The notes beneath the pieces are model-generated. The model was not told where the DNA came from and searched no databases. It saw nothing but the letters and a program-made list of their open reading frames with translations. A stretch of DNA of 8,678 nucleotides, taken from contig JACCTQ010000107.1 of the NCBI GenBank assembly GCA_013812265.1, forward strand, positions 1-8,678, written 5' to 3'. Numbering within the stretch: the stretch's first letter is position 1; each line of letters begins with the position of its first letter. The DNA comes from Actinomycetota bacterium (GTDB lineage Bacteria; Actinomycetota; Thermoleophilia; Gaiellales; Gaiellaceae). This document shows, piece by piece, positions 1-5,771 of the stretch. Both the position numbers and the translations under genes were made by a program.

Positions 1-866
1 GCGAGACCGAGGTACGTCACCGCCACGGCCACCCGCTGCCACGGCTTGATGCGGTAGTACCCAGCGGCGGCCGGGGTTCCCCGCTCGCGCCAGCGCCGCC
101 ACAGTTCGAGGCCGCCGAGCACGAGCACTAGGATCAGGATGGGGTTCGGCGCGAGGATCGTGAGGACGATGAGCCCGGCCAGGCCCACCGCCCAGAGCGC
201 CGGGTGCAGGGCAGCGACGGCCCGGCCGCCGTCGAGCGGGACGATGGGCAGAAGGTTGAAGAGGTTGAGCAGGAAGCCGGTGAACGCGAGCGCTACGAGG
301 AGATCGGAGTCGTACGCCGCTCCGGCCGCCCAGACGGCGGCCGCTCCGAGACTGCCCAGGATGGGGCCGGCAAGGGCGACCTGCGCCTCCTTCCAGGCGT
401 TGTCCGGCATCTGCTTCATGCCGACCACTGCGCCGAGGAACGGGATGAAGAGCGGCGCGGACGCCGGGATCCCCTGGCGGCGCAGCTCCAGCACGTGGCC
501 GAGCTCGTGCACGAACAGCAGCAGGACGAAACCGACGGCGAACTGCCAGCCCCAGAGCAGCGCGTATGCGCCCACCGAGACCAGCATCGAGCCGGCGGCG
601 GTGAAGAACTTGAGCTTGAAGACGGCGACGAAGATGAACTTCGCCTTCCAGACGAGCAGCGCCAGCGCGACGATGGGGCCCCAGATGCGGCGTCCGACCA
701 CGCGCCACAGCGGCTCGGACTCCCGCGGGAGGTATTCGGGCCGGAGGCCTTCGTAATACAGGGTCGAGTCGGACTCTCTGTCCTCGCCTTCGCGACGGGG
801 CCAGTCGTCGCCGTCCCGCACGGCCGCGAATCGATCGGCTTGCCCGTCGGTCTCGTGATCCTTCAT
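1..866 (-). CDS. Site-2 protease family (M50) membrane metallopeptidase, 3' end outside window
   Basis: This is an intramembrane zinc metalloprotease of the M50 (site-2 protease) family; such enzymes cut transmembrane segments, often to release anti-sigma or other regulators. The substrate cannot be told from sequence. The 288 visible residues show a charged cytoplasmic N-terminus (about 1-55), then hydrophobic segments near 62-72, 76-84, 92-118, 163-184, 188-206 and 225-251. The zinc motif HELGH is at 120-124 inside a membrane segment. The second M50 motif, LLPIVPLDGGRA around 205-216, supplies the third ligand, Asp212. The frame is open to position 1, so the C-terminus is missing; no PDZ domain is seen in what is visible. 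The ATG at 866 is chosen because it follows a TANNNT box by 6 bases and gives a full N-terminal tail; an internal GTG at codon 16 is an alternative. The family call is strong and the role is unknown. Confidence 0.9.
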   Translation of the reverse strand, partial: MKDHETDGQADRFAAVRDGDDWPRREGEDRESDSTLYYEGLRPEYLPRESEPLWRVVGRRIWGPIVALALLVWKAKFIFVAVFKLKFFTAAGSMLVSVGAYALLWGWQFAVGFVLLLFVHELGHVLELRRQGIPASAPLFIPFLGAVVGMKQMPDNAWKEAQVALAGPILGSLGAAAVWAAGAAYDSDLLVALAFTGFLLNLFNLLPIVPLDGGRAVAALHPALWAVGLAGLIVLTILAPNPILILVLVLGGLELWRRWRERGTPAAAGYYRIKPWQRVAVAVTYLGL

Positions 867-872
867 GGCTCT

Positions 873-878
873 ACGGTA
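873..878 (-). promoter_or_regulatory. Putative -10 box (TACCGT) for the M50 gene, leaderless arrangement
   Basis: On the minus strand TACCGT ends 6 bases before the ATG at 866, so transcription would begin at or next to the start codon. No Shine-Dalgarno and no convincing -35 hexamer are seen. The call rests on the TANNNT match and on the same spacing at four other genes in this window. Confidence 0.35.
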
Positions 879-908
879 GCTGGACGATTGCCCCGCTCCG
901 TAGGACCT

Positions 909-923
909 GTCCGCGCAGCGGAC
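909..923. repeat. Small palindrome, copy 1 (GTCCGC-GCA-GCGGAC)
   Basis: A perfect 6-bp inverted repeat with a 3-base loop lies in the gap between the M50 and moaD-moaE genes. The longer unit GTCCGCGNAGCGGACCAG recurs exactly 50 bases downstream with one loop base changed. It lies 43 bases upstream of the M50 start. It could be a dispersed extragenic palindrome or a paired operator; the sequence alone does not decide. Confidence 0.6.
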
Positions 924-958
924 CAGTGGAGTGGGTTCGGGGGAAGCGCGTGGCGCCC

Positions 959-973
959 GTCCGCGAAGCGGAC
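959..973. repeat. Small palindrome, copy 2 (GTCCGC-GAA-GCGGAC)
   Basis: This is the second copy of the palindrome at 909-923, with loop GAA instead of GCA and the same CAG flank on the right. The stems are identical, while the 35 bases between the two copies show no similarity to each other or to the flanks. Confidence 0.6.
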
Positions 974-986
974 CAGGGAAAGGGGT

Positions 987-1012
987 CTGGGGAGACCGGG
1001 AGGTTTCCCCAG
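987..1012 (-). terminator. Stem-loop downstream of moaD-moaE, possible terminator
   Basis: CTGGGGA at 987-993 pairs perfectly with TCCCCAG at 1006-1012, and the stem can extend inward with one G-U and one A-T pair. On the minus strand it begins 29 bases after the moaD-moaE stop and is followed by a short pyrimidine stretch (ACCCCTTTCC) rather than a real T-run. An alternative hairpin, GGTCT-GGGG-AGACC at 984-997, uses some of the same bases. It is plausible as a weak intrinsic terminator separating moaD-moaE from the M50 gene. Confidence 0.4.
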
Positions 1013-1041
1013 CTACCCGGCGGGCGGCCCTTTCCAGAGAA

Positions 1042-1680
1042 TCACGATCCGCGTCCGATCCACTCTTCACCGCCCTCGTAGACTTCCTTCTTCCACAGGG
1101 GCACCGTCGCCTTCAGCCGGTCGATCGCCTCCGCGCATGCCGCCAGGGCATCCTGGCGATGGGGGGCGGAAACCGCTATCACGACGCTTTTTTCCCCTAT
1201 CCCGACGCGGCCGATGCGATGGTGCATCGCGATCCCGCAAAGGTCGTATCGGCTCTTGAGATTTTCCGCGAGCCCTTCCATGACCCGCTCCGCCATGCCG
1301 GGGTACGCCTCGTAGTCGAGGTGCGTCACGGTTCGCCCGCGCGACTCGATGCGGGTCGTGCCCACGAACGTCGCGATCGCTCCGGCCCGGTCGTCCTCGA
1401 CCTCCCCGACCACGTCCTCGAGCTCGAGTGGGCTCTCGCTCAGCGTGAAGGCGCCGCCCGACACCGGTGGTATGAAGGCGACCTCGTCGCCCTCGGTGAG
1501 GACCCGGTCGCGTGGGGCGTATTCCTTGTTCACCGCGACTAGCAACCCATCGGGCTCCTCGCCGAGCGAGAGTGCGGGCCAGACATCGGCGGCACACGCG
1601 CCGTCGACGAGCTCGAGCTGCCGTTCGGCAGCACCCGCGCGCTCCCGCAAACCCGCGAACAGTCTCACGACGATTCTCAC
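1042..1680 (-). CDS. moaX: Fused molybdopterin synthase, MoaD-MoaE (MoaX type)
   Basis: Molybdopterin synthase inserts two sulfurs into cyclic pyranopterin monophosphate during molybdenum cofactor synthesis in the cytoplasm. Residues 1-76 are a MoaD-like ubiquitin fold (VRLFAGLRE at 5-13, PPVSGG at 71-76). Residues 84-210 are MoaE: FVGTTR at 105-110, HHRIG at 153-157, PHR at 173-175, and RLKATVPLWKKE at 188-199, which carries the lysines matching the two active-site lysines of E. coli MoaE. Separate MoaD normally ends in Gly-Gly, which is activated and thiocarboxylated; here Gly75-Gly76 is followed directly by the linker AFTLSES. The same fusion is known as mycobacterial MoaX, where cleavage after the glycine is reported as needed for activity. 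The GTG at 1680 is chosen because it puts the MoaD motif at the N-terminus. No other cofactor-synthesis gene is in the window. Confidence 0.93.
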   Translation of the reverse strand: MRIVVRLFAGLRERAGAAERQLELVDGACAADVWPALSLGEEPDGLLVAVNKEYAPRDRVLTEGDEVAFIPPVSGGAFTLSESPLELEDVVGEVEDDRAGAIATFVGTTRIESRGRTVTHLDYEAYPGMAERVMEGLAENLKSRYDLCGIAMHHRIGRVGIGEKSVVIAVSAPHRQDALAACAEAIDRLKATVPLWKKEVYEGGEEWIGRGS

Positions 1681-1685
1681 ACCCG

Positions 1686-1701
1686 AAGCCTAATGAGGCT
1701 T
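1686..1701. promoter_or_regulatory. Inverted repeat in the divergent moaX/mutase promoter region
   Basis: AAGCCT and AGGCTT form a perfect 6-bp inverted repeat around AATG. It sits in the 48-base gap between two divergent genes, begins 6 bases upstream of the moaX start, ends 27 bases before the mutase start, and overlaps the putative moaX -10 box. That position suits an operator for a dimeric regulator controlling one or both genes. A chance palindrome is not excluded. Confidence 0.35.
1687..1692 (-). promoter_or_regulatory. Putative -10 box (TAGGCT) for moaX
   Basis: TAGGCT on the minus strand ends 6 bases before the GTG start at 1680. There is no Shine-Dalgarno between them, so the transcript would be leaderless or nearly so. 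No clear -35 box is present. The box lies inside the inverted repeat at 1686-1701, which would allow repression by occlusion. Confidence 0.3.
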
Positions 1702-1715
1702 TCACCCGATTGAAC

Positions 1716-1721
1716 TAGCCT
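1716..1721 (+). promoter_or_regulatory. Putative -10 box (TAGCCT) for the mutase gene
   Basis: TAGCCT ends 7 bases before the ATG at 1729, the spacing of a leaderless actinobacterial promoter. No Shine-Dalgarno precedes the ATG and no convincing -35 sequence is seen 16-18 bases upstream. Confidence 0.35.
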
Positions 1722-1728
1722 TAACGGT

Positions 1729-3315
1729 ATGGCCACGGCCGAGGATCGGCGCGAGACCGACTCCGGGATCGAAGTGAAGCCGGTCTACAGCTCCGGTGAC
1801 GTTCAGGATCTCGAGCTCGAGCTTCCGGGCGAGTTTCCGTTCACGCGAGGCCCCTACGCCGATATGTACCGCGGTCGGCCGTGGACGATCCGCCAGTACG
1901 CGGGGTTCGCGTCGGCGGAGGAGACCAACGCGCGCTTCAGGTATCTGCTCGACCGCGGGCAGACCGGGCTGTCCGTCGCTTTCGACCTGCCGACACAGCT
2001 CGGCTACGACTCGGATGACCCGCGGGCGGCCGGGGAGGTGGGGAGAACTGGAGTGGCAATCGACTCGCTCGCCGACATGGAGCTCCTGCTCGACCAAATC
2101 CCGCTCGACGAGGTCTCGACTTCCATGACCATCAATGCTCCGGCTGCGCTACTGCTGCTCCTCTACGAGCTCGTGGCGGAAGGCCAGGGCGTCCGGGGCG
2201 TCCAGCTCCGCGGCACTGTTCAGAACGACATCCTCAAGGAGTACTGCGCCCGCGGCAACTACATCTTTCCTCCTCGGCCCTCGATGCGCATCACCACCGA
2301 TCTGTTCGCCTACTGTGCGGAGCGGCTCCCGGCCTGGAACACGATCTCGATCTCCGGATACCACATCCGGGAGGCCGGTTCCACGGCGGTTCAGGAGCTC
2401 GCGTTCACGCTTGCGAACGGGATCGCGTACTGTCAGGCGGCGATTGATGCAGGCCTGTCACCGGACGAGTTCGGCGCCCGCCTTTCGTTCTTCTTCAACG
2501 CGCACAACCACTTCTTTCAGGAGGTGGCGAAGTTCCGCGCGGCGCGGCGGCTGTGGGCGAACATCATGCGCGACCGTTTCGGGGCCGAGAATCCGCGGGC
2601 ACAGGCGCTCCGGTTCCATGCCCAGACCGGCGGCTCCACCCTCACCGCCCAGCAGCCGGAGAACAACATCGTTCGCGTGGCGATCCAGGCGCTCTCGGCC
2701 GTCTGCGGGGGTGCGCAGTCGATCCACTCGAATGGCTTCGACGAGGCACTCGCGCTCCCGACCGAGCGATCCGCAAAGATCGCGCTCAGAACGCAGCAGC
2801 TGCTCGCCCACGAAGCGGGCGGCACGGACACCGCCGATCCTCTGGGCGGGGCCTACGTGATAGAGACCCTCACGGTGCAGCTGGAGGAGCGGGCGGCCGA
2901 GCTGCTCGAGCGAATCGACGAGCTCGGCGGAGCCGTCGCGGCGATCGAGCAGGGCTTCGTCCAGGGTGAGATCGAAGACGCGGCTTTCCGTTACAGCACC
3001 GAGGTGGAGTCCGGCGATCGCGTGATCGTGGGCGTCAACCGCTTCGTCGAGCCCGAAGCCGAGCCCATCGAGCTCCACCGTCTCGATCCCGAGTCCGAGC
3101 GCAGGCAACTGGAGCGGACGGCGCGCGTGCGGGAGGAGCGGGAGGCCCAGGCGGCGGCGGACACGCTGGCAGAGGTCCGTCGGGTCGCGCAGAGCGACGG
3201 GAACCTGCTGCCGCCCATGCGGGAGGCGCTCCGGGCCCGGTGCACGGTGGGAGAGATCTGCAACGAGCTCCGCGAGGAGTTCGGCACGTACGACGCGCAG
3301 CGCTCACCCGTGTAG
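1729..3315 (+). CDS. mcmA1: Methylmalonyl-CoA mutase, catalytic (alpha) subunit without B12 domain
   Basis: Acyl-CoA mutase large subunit, 528 residues, expected to interconvert methylmalonyl-CoA and succinyl-CoA by an adenosylcobalamin radical mechanism. The TIM-barrel domain fills most of the protein: PWTIRQYAGF (51-60), SVAFDLPTQ (82-90), GTVQNDILKEY (162-172), ISISGYHIREAG (206-217) and RFHAQTGGSTLTAQQ (295-309). Substrate choice is suggested by Tyr57 and Arg175, which align with Tyr89 and Arg207 of the Propionibacterium enzyme, the pair that holds the substrate carboxylate; isobutyryl-CoA mutases change both. His212 aligns with catalytic His244. The chain ends near residue 528 without the C-terminal cobalamin-binding domain, so it must work with a separate small subunit that is not in the window, nor are the epimerase or the MeaB-type chaperone. 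Asp46 stands where most relatives have Thr in the TMY motif. Specificity is inferred by alignment from memory. Confidence 0.9.
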   Translation: MATAEDRRETDSGIEVKPVYSSGDVQDLELELPGEFPFTRGPYADMYRGRPWTIRQYAGFASAEETNARFRYLLDRGQTGLSVAFDLPTQLGYDSDDPRAAGEVGRTGVAIDSLADMELLLDQIPLDEVSTSMTINAPAALLLLLYELVAEGQGVRGVQLRGTVQNDILKEYCARGNYIFPPRPSMRITTDLFAYCAERLPAWNTISISGYHIREAGSTAVQELAFTLANGIAYCQAAIDAGLSPDEFGARLSFFFNAHNHFFQEVAKFRAARRLWANIMRDRFGAENPRAQALRFHAQTGGSTLTAQQPENNIVRVAIQALSAVCGGAQSIHSNGFDEALALPTERSAKIALRTQQLLAHEAGGTDTADPLGGAYVIETLTVQLEERAAELLERIDELGGAVAAIEQGFVQGEIEDAAFRYSTEVESGDRVIVGVNRFVEPEAEPIELHRLDPESERRQLERTARVREEREAQAAADTLAEVRRVAQSDGNLLPPMREALRARCTVGEICNELREEFGTYDAQRSPV

Positions 3316-3329
3316 CCGCTCGTCAAGAC

Positions 3330-4352
3330 GTGCGCATCCTCCTCGTGTCGCAGATGTATCCCGGCCCGCGGGACCCGGACTACGGCACCTTCGTCGAGCA
3401 AATGGAGGCGGCGCTTCGGCGGCGCGGGCACGAGCTGGAACGAGCCGTCCTGCGCGAACGCGCCGGCGGCAAGACGAAGTACCTGACGCTCGCCCGCCTC
3501 GCGCGCGCGCGCGCGCGTAGTTTCAAGCCAGATGTCGTCTACGCCCACTTCCTCGTCCCGACGGGGCTGATCGGCGCGCTCGCGTCGCGCGCTCCGCTCG
3601 TCGTCACGGCACACGGCCAGGACGTGCGCAACATCGGTGCGATCCGCGGTGTGGCCACGGCGACCCGCCTGGTGGTGAGCCGCGCAACCGCGGTCATCGC
3701 CGTCTCGCACTACCTGCGGCGCCAGCTGGAGGCTCGTCTTCCGGACGCGCGCGGGAAGGTGAGCGTGGTGAGCTCGGGAGTCGATCTCGAACGGTTCCGC
3801 GGCGCCGATGCCGAGCAGGCGCGCCGCGAGCTCGACTGGACGGGACCGGGGCCGGCATTCCTCTGCGTCGGCACGCTCAGCGAGCGGAAGAACGTCATCC
3901 GCCTCGCGGGGGCGTACGAGCGGCTCGGCTCGGGACGGCTCGCGTTCGTGGGCGACGGACCCTTGCGCGATCGTGTGGAAGGACGGTCGGGCATTCGTGT
4001 CGTGGGGCGCGTTCCGCACCACGAGGTCACTCGGTGGCTTGCGGCGTGCGACGTCTTCTGCCAGCCGAGCCTCGTGGAGCCATTCGGCCAGGCGCTGCTG
4101 GAGGCAATGGCATGCGAGCGCTCCGTCGTCGCGACACGCGTGGGAGGTCCACCCGAGTTCGTGCGCGCCGGAGCCGGCGTGCTCGTCGATCCGACGGACG
4201 AGGCGGCCATCGCGGCTGCCATGGCCGTGGCGGCCGAGCTACCCCGTCCGAACGCCGCGGCCCGCGAGGCGGCCGCCGTGCACGACGTCAATGAGCAGGC
4301 GCGCCAGGTGGAGGAGATTCTCGAGCAAGCCGCTCGAGGTCGGCGAGCCTGA
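3330..4352 (+). CDS. Glycosyltransferase family 4 (GT-B fold)
   Basis: A 340-residue retaining glycosyltransferase of family GT4, likely cytoplasmic or membrane-associated and using a nucleotide-activated sugar; donor and acceptor are unknown. The N-terminal Rossmann half starts at RILLVSQMYPG (2-12) and includes AHFLVPTG (72-79), TAHGQD (93-98) and SSGVD (148-152). The donor-binding half has VGTLSERKN (180-188), FVGDGPL (206-212) and the GT4 E-x7-E motif EPFGQALLE (250-258), with both glutamates present, then GGPPEFV (272-278). The GTG at 3330 is chosen because it places the first beta strand at the N-terminus. It starts 14 bases after the mutase stop with no clear Shine-Dalgarno, so it is probably co-transcribed, although the two functions are unrelated. 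A (CG)9 tract lies in the coding sequence. Its 3' end overlaps a minus-strand small gene by 65 bases. Confidence 0.88.
   Translation: MRILLVSQMYPGPRDPDYGTFVEQMEAALRRRGHELERAVLRERAGGKTKYLTLARLARARARSFKPDVVYAHFLVPTGLIGALASRAPLVVTAHGQDVRNIGAIRGVATATRLVVSRATAVIAVSHYLRRQLEARLPDARGKVSVVSSGVDLERFRGADAEQARRELDWTGPGPAFLCVGTLSERKNVIRLAGAYERLGSGRLAFVGDGPLRDRVEGRSGIRVVGRVPHHEVTRWLAACDVFCQPSLVEPFGQALLEAMACERSVVATRVGGPPEFVRAGAGVLVDPTDEAAIAAAMAVAAELPRPNAAAREAAAVHDVNEQARQVEEILEQAARGRRA
3500..3517. repeat. (CG)9 dinucleotide tract inside the GT4 gene
   Basis: Nine uninterrupted CG units encode the Arg-Ala alternation in LARARARS (residues 57-64). A gain or loss of one unit would shift the frame and truncate the protein early. 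In this GC-rich background it may simply be codon choice for Arg-Ala repeats. Confidence 0.7.
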
Positions 4353-4545
4353 GCTCCACGAGCGGGCGGACCCGCTCCTCCAGGCCGGCCTCCCGCGCGA
4401 CCAGCAGCGCCTGCTCGAAGCTCTCCCGTGCCTGCTCCGGATCCATCCCCTGTCTCATCCGGCTCTCACCTCTGGCGAGGAGCTTCTCGATTCGCGCTCG
4501 CGCGTCGTCCTGCACGCGGCGACTGTACCCCGAGTGAACCGGCAC
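4288..4545 (-). CDS. Small helical hypothetical protein, convergent and overlapping with the GT4 gene
   Basis: I do not recognise this 85-residue protein. It looks like two or three amphipathic helices rich in Glu, Arg, Ala and Leu (about 12-31, 37-54, 56-75), broken by a GMDPEQA turn at 33-39, which recalls a single TPR-like helical hairpin. There is no signal peptide, cysteine pair or membrane segment. Codons outside the overlap prefer G or C at the third position, as in the neighbours; in the last 20 or so codons, which share bases with the GT4 tail, that preference is lost, as expected when the other gene sets those positions. The GTG at 4545 gives the longest form; a GTG at 4515 (start VQDDARAR) is a good alternative because the helical part begins there. 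The tail PPPGAPAH may be a by-product of the overlap. Confidence 0.5.
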   Translation of the reverse strand: MPVHSGYSRRVQDDARARIEKLLARGESRMRQGMDPEQARESFEQALLVAREAGLEERVRPLVELRLADLERLARESPPPGAPAH

Positions 4546-4581
4546 GGCGGCGGCCGCGAATAACGGCCGTCCCGCTCACCC

Positions 4582-4589
4582 GGAAGGAG
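4582..4589 (+). promoter_or_regulatory. Strong Shine-Dalgarno (GGAAGGAG) of the beta-helix gene
   Basis: GGAAGGAG lies 4 bases before the GTG at 4594 and fixes that start codon. It is the only strong Shine-Dalgarno I find in the window, so this gene is probably translated from a leadered mRNA, unlike five of its neighbours. I cannot place its promoter with confidence. Confidence 0.75.
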
Positions 4590-4593
4590 CTCC

Positions 4594-5607
4594 GTGAAGC
4601 GTTTACTGACCGTTGCGGTCGGCATCGTTGCCGGCACGACTCTTCTAGCCTCATCTGCATTTGCCAACCACCCTGTTCTGGTCGAGGGCAATTGCCTCGG
4701 CTCCAATGCACAGGCGGGTCTCAGGACCGCCGTACCGCCGGGGACGTGCGGCGACTTCGACGGTGACGGACGCCTTGGCACCGCGGAGGACACCGATGAG
4801 GCCGACCGGGTCTTCGGAACGATCAACGGCGCCCTCGGCGCCGGGACTGTCGAGGGTGTCAGTACGGGCGCCAACCAGAACGGAAGCGTCACGATCGTCT
4901 CCTCGGGCGTCTTCCCTGAGGTGGTTTCGATCACGGCCGCCGGCGGCAACGTCACAGTGCAGGCGGCGCCGGGCGTCGAGGCGAACATCGACGCCGTGCT
5001 TCAGGGCGGTGCGGGTGCCGGAAACATCGCGCGTCAGAACGCGCCGGGAATCGTCGTCAACGCCCCCAGCAACCGGTACGTGGTCATCCGCAACATCACC
5101 AGCCGGAACTGGACGAGCGGTATTCAGGTGCTCGGCGCCTCCCGCGTCGCGATCGAGAACGTGCGCATGGAGAACAACATCAACTACGGCGTCGAGGTCG
5201 CGGACAGCGCCCGCGTCGCCATCTCCAAGAGCGAAGTGCTTGGAACAGGGTTCCGCAACAACCCCATGACCGGCAACTTCCCGAGTGCCGCCAACGCGCC
5301 GAATCCCGGAAAAGGGATCGAGTTCGACGACCAGTCCTCGGGCTCCGTTTTCCTCACGACTGTCGCGGGAAGCTTTGCCGCCGGCATCTCGAACATGACC
5401 GGCCGGCGGTTTGCCGTCTGCACGTCACTCGTCAACGTGTTCGACAACGCACCCAACTTCGAGCCGTTCTCGATCAGCTGCCCGCCGGGACAGGAGTCCA
5501 CCAAGCAGGCCGCCGCGAAGAAGGCCGCCGCGAAGAAGGCCGCCGCGAAGAAAGTCGCTGCGAAGTCGAAGAAGAAGGCAGTCAAGCCGAAGAACAAGAA
5601 GAGCTAG
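4594..5607 (+). CDS. Secreted right-handed parallel beta-helix protein with EF-hand-like loop and Lys/Ala-rich tail
   Basis: A 337-residue exported protein of unknown function. Residues 1-24 are a Sec signal peptide (MKRLL, hydrophobic core, ASSAFA with cleavage likely after Ala24). DFDGDGRLGTAE at 54-65 fits a 12-residue EF-hand calcium loop: Asp at positions 1, 3 and 5, Gly at 6, Leu at 8, Glu at 12. Residues about 98-275 contain short strands with repeated V/I-x-V/I patterns and Asn/Gly turns (RYVVIRNITS, RVAIENVRME, RVAISKSEV, GIEFDDQSSG), typical of a right-handed parallel beta-helix as in pectate lyase-like and NosD-like proteins; no catalytic site is recognised. Four cysteines (34, 52, 276, 296) could form disulfides outside the cell. 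Residues 304-337 hold 15 lysines and no acidic residue, with AAAKK repeated three times, like a histone H1 tail. That tail may bind polyanions such as wall polymers, glycans or DNA. The GTG start is fixed by the Shine-Dalgarno. Confidence 0.82.
   Translation: MKRLLTVAVGIVAGTTLLASSAFANHPVLVEGNCLGSNAQAGLRTAVPPGTCGDFDGDGRLGTAEDTDEADRVFGTINGALGAGTVEGVSTGANQNGSVTIVSSGVFPEVVSITAAGGNVTVQAAPGVEANIDAVLQGGAGAGNIARQNAPGIVVNAPSNRYVVIRNITSRNWTSGIQVLGASRVAIENVRMENNINYGVEVADSARVAISKSEVLGTGFRNNPMTGNFPSAANAPNPGKGIEFDDQSSGSVFLTTVAGSFAAGISNMTGRRFAVCTSLVNVFDNAPNFEPFSISCPPGQESTKQAAAKKAAAKKAAAKKVAAKSKKKAVKPKNKKS
5509..5553 (+). repeat. Three tandem 15-bp repeats encoding AAAKK
   Basis: GCCGCCGCGAAGAAG occurs three times in tandem, the last copy differing only at its final base. 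It encodes residues 306-320. Because 15 is a multiple of three, copy-number change would lengthen or shorten the basic tail without breaking the frame. Confidence 0.85.
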
Positions 5608-5653
5608 CTGGCTCTCACCGGATGCTCGAGACCAGAGCCCGCCGACAGGCACT

Positions 5654-5673
5654 GCCCCGGTTGCGGCCGGGGC
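5654..5673 (+). terminator. Stem-loop after the beta-helix gene, possible terminator
   Basis: GCCCCGG (5654-5660) pairs perfectly with CCGGGGC (5667-5673) around a 6-base loop, 46 bases after the stop at 5607. No T-run follows, so it would be a U-less hairpin terminator of the kind often proposed for high-GC bacteria, or simply an mRNA-stabilising stem. The rest of the 164-base gap (5608-5771) holds only the likely secG promoter. Confidence 0.45.
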
Positions 5674-5757
5674 GGCGCCCTCGGCCGTTCGCGTCCGTCG
5701 CGTCCGAGTTGTACGCCCGGCCTACCCTTGGAGACGAGTTCCGAAAAACGGCGTTGC

Positions 5758-5763
5758 TATCCT
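5758..5763 (+). promoter_or_regulatory. Putative -10 box (TATCCT) for secG
   Basis: TATCCT ends 8 bases before the ATG at 5772 and there is no Shine-Dalgarno between them, so a leaderless secG transcript is likely. A TTGGAG at 5728-5733 is too far upstream (24 bases) to be a normal -35 partner. Confidence 0.4.
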
Positions 5764-5771
5764 GACCTGCC

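Noticed and set aside
909..973. Possible CRISPR-like repeat pair
   Set aside because: There are only two copies, the unit is a short palindrome with no regular spacers beyond the single 35-base gap, and no cas genes are present.
204..1259. Long plus-strand open frame across the M50 gene and the gap
   Set aside because: It is antisense to a frame with clear HELGH and LDGG motifs, and its translation is rich in Arg, Gly and Glu with no recognisable domain. It also crosses the hairpin-rich intergenic gap.
931..1542. Plus-strand open frame opposite moaX
   Set aside because: It mirrors the MoaD-MoaE coding sequence and shows no domain; long antisense frames are expected at this GC content.
2458..3108. 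Minus-strand open frame within the mutase gene
   Set aside because: It is antisense to conserved mutase motifs, and its protein resembles no family and is explained by codon bias.
3240..3329. Upstream in-frame start extending the GT4 protein into the mutase gene
   Set aside because: The extra residues would overlap the mutase C-terminal coding region and precede the first beta strand of the GT-B fold; the GTG at 3330 fits the family N-terminus.
2991..4022. Minus-strand 343-codon frame spanning the mutase end and the GT4 gene
   Set aside because: It crosses two well-supported genes on the other strand, and its composition is rich in Arg, Ala and His without motifs.
5610..5639. GGCTCT/AGAGCC inverted repeat just after the beta-helix stop as a terminator
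   Set aside because: The 6-bp stem has an 18-base loop and no T-run; the tighter hairpin at 5654-5673 is the better candidate.
5728..5733. TTGGAG as the -35 box of secG
   Set aside because: The spacer to TATCCT would be 24 bases, outside the usual range.
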